Shown one piece after another: positions 57,715 to 64,000 of a stretch of DNA of 64,000 nucleotides. A model generated the notes under the pieces. That model did not search any database. It was not told the DNA's origin and saw only the letters and a program-made list of their open reading frames with translations. The DNA is taken from the NCBI GenBank assembly GCA_029204225.1, contig CM055104.1, forward strand, positions 44,418,996 to 44,482,995, written 5' to 3'. Position 1 is the first letter of the stretch. Each line of letters opens with the position of its first letter. The translations under genes were made by a program, and so were the position numbers. The stretch is from Diphasiastrum complanatum. Taxonomy: Eukaryota; Streptophyta; Lycopodiopsida; Lycopodiales; Lycopodiaceae.

Positions 57715-60700
57715 AAGGATTTGCATCAATCGGAAGGTGGAGTTGCTTCTTGTTTTTTCTCAGTTTTTGGTGGATTTCTCCTTCCATGTTACTTCCAGGT
57801 GGTGGAATTGATCTCCAAGTAGGTGGCTTCTTTGAATTAGGTGTACTTTTAGCCTAAAGTTCATAATTATGGATTTTCTCCATAGATTTTGGTGGAAATC
57901 AATGATTTTTTATTGTTTTAGTGAATTTTTCACCTAGAATTCATGTTTTTTGCATGGAATTGGTCATAACTATAGATGTATTATGTTTTACATATTGTAC
58001 TTGCTGTTTAATAGATCTAATGATTGCATGTTGGTTGAATAGTCAAAAGGATGATTATATAGTGATTTCGGACCAAAGTTTTTAGACTAGAAATGGGCTA
58101 TAGAATCTATATTTGACTGAAATTGGAACTTATAGTGCTTGCATGTAATGGATTTATAGGGATTAGGATCAGATTGCACTTATTTGTGGATTTGACTCAC
58201 AAATTTTGGTCAAAAATCATGGTTTTTTTTTAATGATTTTTGGACTAATTTTGTGCTATATCTCAAAATTCATAGCCAATATTTTTCATGCATGTTTTCA
58301 AAGGTGTAATGAATCTTTCTTAAGGCTGTCATGGGATTTGGTTAGGATTGGACACCATTAGGGGCTCAAAACATCAAAAAATTGTGTATTTTTGGGGATT
58401 TTTGGGCATAAATACCTATCAAATGGGGGTTTGAACTTGTTGGTTCTCATTACAAGCTTAAAGATATGATGGATTGTGTCTGTTTTGAGCCATCATGCTC
58501 AATTTGGATAGGTGAGCATTAGACACCATCATGTTGAAGGTTTGTTGTTGAAGGAGGCCAAAAATGCATTTTTTGCATGATCTAAGCTCATGATTGCTTG
58601 CTAGAACTGATAGAAGCTTCTATGCCTCTCTAATGAACCTTAGTAGAGTGCTTGTAGCCTCTGATTGGATGCTTATTGTGCTGGGCATGGATTTTTTATG
58701 ACACCACCTAGGAAAAGTGCGCCCTCCTACCTGATTTTATGTCATTTACTGCTCACATGTGTGAAGCCTAGGTGGCAGAGTGATGTGGCAAGTGCCTTGT
58801 TTGACAAAGTTCAATGTTGCTATTATGATTATATTAGCTTTTATCCCATAAAGGTTTGGCTGATGTTGTTTATCTTCTTGCAGATGCTAACGTTTTGCTA
58901 AACTATTAAATATAGGCATTTTTTACAATGTTCAATGTTGCATAGTTTGGCTGACATAGTTTATGTTCTTGTAGATGGTGAAGATTGTCGTAAATCACAA
59001 AACGTTTGTGCAAGATTTGATGGAGCTATTTCGTTTTGGTGATGATGATTATTATTTTCATGGAGTTCTATTACCTCCAACAAATAGCGATTGTTGTTAG
59101 ATGTAGTTAGTTAATAATGTCACAGATGTTTATAGGAATGTCTGTGTTGTAAATGTTAGCGCCTTAGAGGCAATGTTACATAGCCTGGTGTACTCCCAAG
59201 TTTCATTATGTGATTTGTCAGATGATTTGTTGTCTATGTACTAAAAGAATGAATATAAATTTGTTGTTGCATTATGTTTTTCAGTTCAATTGGTGTACAC
59301 AAGAGGTTTTTGTGATGACGTCGTTTGCCTGAAATCGTCCTTTGTGCCAGGGAATATGGAGCTTGTCTAGGACTTTAGTCTAAGCTTCTAGTCACCTATG
59401 GATAGGCTAACATATTAGATGTTCACCCTCAACTTAGAGGTGAGCCCATCATGACTACCTCATAAAAATACTAAATTTGTAGTTTTGGCATCCTATATAT
59501 GGTACTTGACCATTTACAAATGATGTATGTATTATTTCTTATCTAAACTGCATGGATGCTTTAAGTAGATTGCCAAAAACTATTACACTTACCTGCATCA
59601 CGTCGTCCTTGTGTGAAAACTGGTAATTGGGTAGGTTCACCTTAAGCAACTTCTATTCCCTACAATAATCTTGTGAAACATACAATCTCACAAGCAACAA
59701 TAATTAAAACTCAATAGTTTTTCTTTTAGGATGATGATAAAAAGCAATTGTGGGATGCTTCTTGCAACAAAATGCCATAGTCATTAAGTTGCTCTAGCTG
59801 CTCAAGTTAATGCAAAGAGCATTCCAAAATACTATAACATCTACAAATGCTATGTATTGTAGTAGGTACTTGCTTTAGTGAATGGTAATTTTGTGAACAT
59901 GCTTGAGAAAGTACATAACGCACATGAACAAAGTCCACAATCTTTTGAAGTCAAGATGCAAAATTCCTCTTTATAGACAAAATATGTTGTAGATTTTGTA
60001 TAAAATCATCAAATACGATAAATTTTGAATCATTAAATGATCCACATAAGTCACAAATTGATAGTCTTATGGCCAATGCCAATGTCAACAAAGAGTTTGT
60101 ATATCATTGATATAAATAATGCATTTCAACTAGAATCACTAAGGTACTCCTCTATTAAGATGTGAATAATCCAATACTTCAATTTTTTGCTATTATCAAT
60201 TTACTCTTAATGCTCCATGCTATTGTGAAAAGCTTATAGAGACACAATATAGCACCGAAGTCAAAATTAATATCAATCTATTGATGAGCTATGCAAAAGA
60301 TTGATAATTACAATTTTCTAAAATTGCCATCATCCAAGGTGGTGCATCCCAGGCCTTCGCTTTTTGTGAGTTTTGCGAGTTTATTTCTTGCCATTATTCA
60401 ACAAAAAGATAGCACATGGTGTGCTACTTTTTTAATGCCACTACTTGAATGTTTATTATTATAAATTGTGATTTGGTACATAGTTCAAAATCTCATAATG
60501 AAATCCCGAACTAAACAAATTTTAAATTAAAATTTTCTTTTACCCTCCAAGGATTGCACGTCGGCATGCTAGGCAATCCCATACATAAACCACAACATGT
60601 TGGTCATAAACGACCTTTGTGCAGTGTATATGTGAAAACATTTCATGAAATCCTACTTGGTGCACGTTCTCAATTGAAATAGAGTAGTATATTGCCCCAA

Positions 60701-60981
60701 GAAGTATCCTACAAGGCCTTTTGTAGATATATTTTCATTTTAGAGTGTAAAGTTGTATTTAGTGAAGAAAAAAGAGATTGTGAATGAATGGCAACTGTTA
60801 TGTACACCCATGGAAGTGGATTGATTGATGCAAGTTTTGAAGGGACTAAAGCCTAGGGCATTGAGCAACATTTTTATTGAGTTTAAACATTATAATTTGC
60901 TCTTATTGAAATATGATGTCAACCTTAGTTACATGACTCCTATGACTCTATGGGATGTGTTTGGGGCCAAGTGTGATGAGG
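57715..60981. other. AT-rich region without recognised gene
   Basis: A 40-residue plus frame at 58,977-59,099 (MVKIVVNHKTFVQDLMELFR) follows a pyrimidine-rich TTCTTGTAG acceptor-like site. A similar site precedes 58,883. No partner exons were found. The first kilobase may be leader of the LTR element at 57,224. Confidence 0.45.
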
Positions 60982-61250
60982 ACATTGGTCGAAGGCCATA
61001 AGGCGCGAAGTGACGGTCCTACAAAGGAAGTGAGTCAGAAGTCTCACTGCAAGAGGCTACATTCATCCAAATCTACAAGAAGGTAAATTGTGTCTAGAAG
61101 TTTGCACTACCAAGAACATTGGTCGAAGGCCATAAGGCGCGAAGTGACGGTCCTACGAAGGAAGGTAAATCAAAAGTCCTCACTGCAAGAGGCCGCATGC
61201 ATCAAATCTACATGAAGGTAAATTGTGTCTAGAAGTTTGCACTGCCAAGA
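60982..61250. repeat. 134-bp tandem duplication
   Basis: ACATTGGTCGAAGGCCATAA starts at 60,982 and again at 61,116. Both copies end with GAAGTTTGCACTACCAAGAAC-like sequence. A few substitutions and short indels separate them. Confidence 0.95.
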
Positions 61251-61255
61251 ACTAT

Positions 61256-61405
61256 CTATTTGCATGGGATTGTAAAAGGCAAAATCAAGGATAGAGTACT
61301 ACCCACCTCAAAATGTAATGTGTTATCCATCTATTTGCATGGGAGTGTAAGAGGCAAAAACAAGGATAAAGTACTACCCACCTCAAAATGATTTGTGTTG
61401 TCCAT
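61256..61405. repeat. 75-bp tandem duplication
   Basis: CTATTTGCATGGGA starts at 61,256 and 61,331. Both copies contain GTACTACCCACCTCAAAATG. Confidence 0.95.
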
Positions 61406-61562
61406 TGCAATGCGGTGTTTGGGTAGAGGTGTTGATTGCCCCCGAAAAGGTGCAGGATCGAATCTCGACAATTGTGTACTGAGTACTGACATCTAAGGAG
61501 CATGACTCTGTGTATGGCGTATAAGTTGTGTATAGTAGTTGCTATATATTGTTAAAAAAAAA
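61400..61562 (+). mobile_element. SINE-like element in the 3' flank of the C2 gene
   Basis: A possible A box (TTTGGGTAGAGGTG, about 61,418) and B box (GGATCGAATCT, 61,455-61,465; two mismatches to the consensus) are about 30 bases apart. A tRNA-unrelated body and an A9 tail at 61,554-61,562 follow. No clear target duplication was found. It ends about 50 bases from the stop codon of the C2 gene, so it may be transcribed in the antisense sense within that 3' UTR. Confidence 0.5.
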
Positions 61563-61610
61563 CTAAAAATCCCACATGATCAATACCAAGAAAACTAAGA
61601 ATAAAAGTGA

Positions 61611-62633
61611 TTACATGTCACCACTACCTCCACCATCATCACCGAAAAAACCATGGTAGCTGCCACCAGCTGAATGGTCATACGCATTGGATGCAAAGGC
61701 ACCGGCCAGCAGCCCTCTTGCCTCCGCCGCGCCTCCACTGCTGCCACCAGCGCCAAATTGACTGGGCCTGGAAGAGGTTTGGCCCTGCTCTGGATGCAAA
61801 CCCCAGGAGGCACCGCCAAACGGCTGTGAACGATATGGAGGTAGCCGCGACAGAACCGGCTCACGGCTCGGTCGCGGTGGTGCATCCGGTGGCGCCACCG
61901 ATGCGTCACGGAATAGTCGAGGTGAGCGATCCAGCCGCTTCTCGCTATCTGCTGGCGCTGGCGGATTTAGCCGCGCCTGCGCTTCTGCTGCTGCCCGGCG
62001 CAGATGATCTGGTGAAGAAGGAGCGCTCTTGCTCAGCTGCCGCTCCACAGGTGAGCGGTATGTGGTCAGATAGGAGCCATCTCGTCCGTGATCGATCCGT
62101 TGGACAGGAGCTTGTTGTGCTGAAAATATTTCTGGCAAAAATTGTGTTGATGCTCTTGGTCTTGGCCCAGACTGAACCTCTACTGCTGTGTTAATCAGCC
62201 TTGTGGGCTCAAGCTGAGTCCTCGTCTCCCCGGCTAGCCTGATCGCAAGAGACAGTGTGCCCTGCACTCTGCCTGAACGCCTTATAACTCTAGGCCTGCA
62301 CTGATGGACGCTGCTGCTGGGATCAGATCCGGCTAAGTATGATATTTCTGCTATGGGGAGTCTCACAGAGCCTACTAGACTGGGACGTACGAGGCTTGAG
62401 CTAAAGATTTCGAAGGTCAGGAAGCCCTGTCCTCGCTCTAGATAGCTTTTTTCAATGGGCAATTTGATAATTTCGTTCCAAGAGGGATTCCTTCCCCCGT
62501 CGCTGACGCGGGTGGAGACCTTGGAGTCTGGGTTGATCCATGCCACTACGTATGTGCGCATCTTGCGGATGAGCTTCACGTTCTTTAGATCCTCCGCTGC
62601 CATCACATTTACTTCCACTCTCCAGTCCGCCAT
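61611..62633 (-). CDS. C2-domain protein (plant SRC2-like), single exon
   Basis: An uninterrupted 340-codon frame from ATG 62,633 to TAA at 61,611-61,613. Residues about 5-120 form a C2 domain: WRVEVNVMAAEDLKNVKLIR, TYVVAWINPDSKVSTRV, GRNPSWNEIIKLPI, GFLTFEIFSSSLV and SLVGSVRLPIAEI. This is the arrangement of plant SRC2-like proteins, where C2 domains bind membranes and often calcium. The usual Asp cluster of the loops looks incomplete, so calcium dependence is uncertain. The rest is low-complexity, rich in Ser, Pro, Arg and Ala, with a Gly-rich end (GSYHGFFGDDGGGSGDM). There is no signal peptide. It is GC-richer than its surroundings and is the only intact-looking host frame without introns. 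The 195-codon plus frame over it is a shadow. Confidence 0.93.
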   Translation of the reverse strand: MADWRVEVNVMAAEDLKNVKLIRKMRTYVVAWINPDSKVSTRVSDGGRNPSWNEIIKLPIEKSYLERGQGFLTFEIFSSSLVRPSLVGSVRLPIAEISYLAGSDPSSSVHQCRPRVIRRSGRVQGTLSLAIRLAGETRTQLEPTRLINTAVEVQSGPRPRASTQFLPEIFSAQQAPVQRIDHGRDGSYLTTYRSPVERQLSKSAPSSPDHLRRAAAEAQARLNPPAPADSEKRLDRSPRLFRDASVAPPDAPPRPSREPVLSRLPPYRSQPFGGASWGLHPEQGQTSSRPSQFGAGGSSGGAAEARGLLAGAFASNAYDHSAGGSYHGFFGDDGGGSGDM

Positions 62634-63630
62634 CTTCCTAAATTGCCTCCGTACTGAACCCGAGTTCTAACCGAAGATCACAGACAGGCTCAGAGCCTAC
62701 TCGAATTCATGCAGAAATGATCCGCTAAGGTCAAACTCAAGGCCAGTAACTCAAGGATAAAAAAGAAACTCTAGAAAAACGTGAAGAATTCAGAGCGGCA
62801 ATGAAGATCAATGATCCATTCTCACAACGCCTATGTACACAAACTCTATCGCAAAACTATAAGTCGAGGAAAATAGGCCACATCACGACTACACCATATA
62901 AAGATCAAGACCAGTTGCAACAACAGCTTCAAAATCTGTGCTACAACAATGCTGTGGGTATGTACAGCGTAGTCAAAAGCGGCTCAGCGATCCCATAACA
63001 TATTCACAAAAATATAGATTAAAAAACAAGCGTTTCAAGAGAAAATGAAGGTCCGAAACACTGCGATCAAAGAACAACTATGAAAGATCAGAATTGTAAA
63101 GGCTTTGCCCGTGATTGAAGAAGATCAAAGGCTCTATCAGAAGACGGGAATGCCTGGCATGCATAGGGAATTCGTTGGCGATGAAAGACTGCAACTGCGA
63201 GCGAGAGAGAAAAGACAATAATAAGAAGAAGCAGCAACTCAGAGCGACACGGCCTTTGGAGCCGGAGGAGCCCGTTCGGACATGGCTTTTGGATGTTCCT
63301 TATCTACGGCCATGGGTGATAGCCGGTGATTGCTGGCTTCCACCGGTACTCCTGGTTACGTAAGCCTCACTTTTTCATGGTATTAATACCCAAAAATAAG
63401 CCCTTCCTTTATTTTTTGGCCCTTTCTTATAGGGGTAATGTCTGGAGGTGGTAGGAATTTTTAGAATTCTCTCCTTGATGTTCACCGGCCAGCGAGCCTA
63501 AAGAATGGTAAACAATCTTCTTGGTTGCCTGAACTAGGGCACCCTCTTTGTCTCTTTAGCGCACTAGTACGGAAGAGAAATGGCTAGGGAAGATCGTGGA
63601 AGATCCACTCCCTGGTGATTTATCACCTAT
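62634..63630 (-). other. Upstream region of the C2 gene and retroelement leader
   Basis: The first few hundred bases upstream of 62,633 should hold the 5' UTR and promoter of the C2 gene; I cannot place a TATA box with confidence. From about 63,420 the sequence probably belongs to the leader of the minus-strand LTR element whose primer site lies at 63,631. Confidence 0.45.
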
Positions 63631-63642
63631 GCTCTGATACCA
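63631..63642 (-). promoter_or_regulatory. Primer-binding site (initiator Met tRNA type), minus strand
   Basis: GCTCTGATACCA is the exact reverse complement of TGGTATCAGAGC. Confidence 0.88.
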
Positions 63643-63643
63643 G

Positions 63644-64000
63644 TGTATGCCTAGAAACCACAGTAGGGCTAGCATAGTCTGATTCACCCACCCATTGCAA
63701 TGTACTCTTATAGAGAATGCCCCACCTACCCTAGTATAAGTCTAATGGCATGCACGGTGGCATGTGTACTGACACCACTGCCATTGTCACAGGACACCTA
63801 ACTAGTATATGCTACTTAACTTAGGACCTTATCACTACTAGGAGGAACCTATGCTAAAGATAGGCCTTAGCAGCTTTAGTACTAGCCCCATTGGTCTCTA
63901 GCCCAATGTTAGGTCCGTACACATACGCATGCCATGCCACTTACACTGTCTTGCCATGTTGGATGCGTTACATGAACACATGGTCTCTAACACCTATTGA
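63644..64000 (-). repeat. Partial 5' LTR of a minus-strand retrotransposon
   Basis: The plus-strand start TGTATGCC is the mirror of an LTR ending GGCATACA one base before the primer-binding site. The LTR continues past the right edge of the window. Few internal sequences of this element are recognisable to the left. Confidence 0.7.

Noticed and set aside
61400..61480. A true tRNA gene
   Set aside because: The boxes are imperfect and no acceptor stem or anticodon arm forms; an A tail points to a SINE.
61607..62194. 195-codon plus-strand frame
   Set aside because: Shadow of the GC-rich C2-protein gene on minus; no motif on plus.
1..64000. CRISPR arrays, operons or bacterial signals
   Set aside because: The sequence is plant nuclear DNA; the tandem repeats seen lack CRISPR-like spacers.

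Overview
This window is eukaryotic nuclear DNA from a land plant. The two recognisable host genes have plant-type architecture: an intron-rich class III (fungal-lipase-like) lipase and a single-exon C2-domain protein. The rest is AT-rich sequence filled with decayed Ty1/copia, Ty3/gypsy (chromovirus-like), LINE and hAT elements and microsatellites. Very long transposon-filled introns and the LINE reverse transcriptase style would suit a fern or another large plant genome, but I cannot fix the species from sequence alone.

Layout. 1-1.4 kb: minus-strand copia fragment plus a motif-rich repeat. 1.4-7.5 kb: no convincing gene. 7.5-36 kb: a minus-strand lipase gene. Nine exons read from 35,952 down to 7,496; eight are strongly supported by family-like sequence and the uppermost is probable. 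All inferred introns have GT..AG ends and matching phases. The catalytic Ser, Asp and His lie in three different exons. Its introns hold a LINE RT fragment and a gypsy element (9-13.5 kb), an hAT-type MITE (18.6 kb), a gypsy tail with an LTR (19-20.8 kb), the 5' half of a LINE (20.8-22.5 kb), an hAT transposase pseudogene (30.9-34.1 kb) and another MITE (34.15 kb). The signal-peptide exon was not located.

36-38.6 kb: badly decayed gypsy copy. 39-41.7 kb: CT microsatellites and a minus-strand copia gag/protease fragment. 43-45.8 kb: minus-strand exon-like segments of an unidentified gene or pseudogene. 45.9-46.5 kb: tandem and hairpin repeats. 46.5-50.2 kb: 5'-truncated minus-strand copia with a 3' LTR. 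50.4-56.4 kb: plus-strand copia with an LTR pair. Its 5' LTR region carries a 542-bp hAT-type MITE with a perfect 8-bp target duplication, and its integrase core is deleted. 57.2-57.7 kb: LTR with a primer-binding site. 61-61.6 kb: tandem duplications and a SINE-like unit just downstream of the C2-domain gene (61,611-62,633, minus). 63.6 kb to the end: primer-binding site and partial LTR of a minus-strand retroelement.

There is no operon logic here. The host genes are islands, and most remaining structure is layered transposon insertion, nonsense decay and rearrangement. The most interesting signals are short hAT-type MITEs built from imperfect palindromic words, each with a different terminal repeat, and the apparent survival of a lipase reading frame through about 25 kb of inserted DNA.
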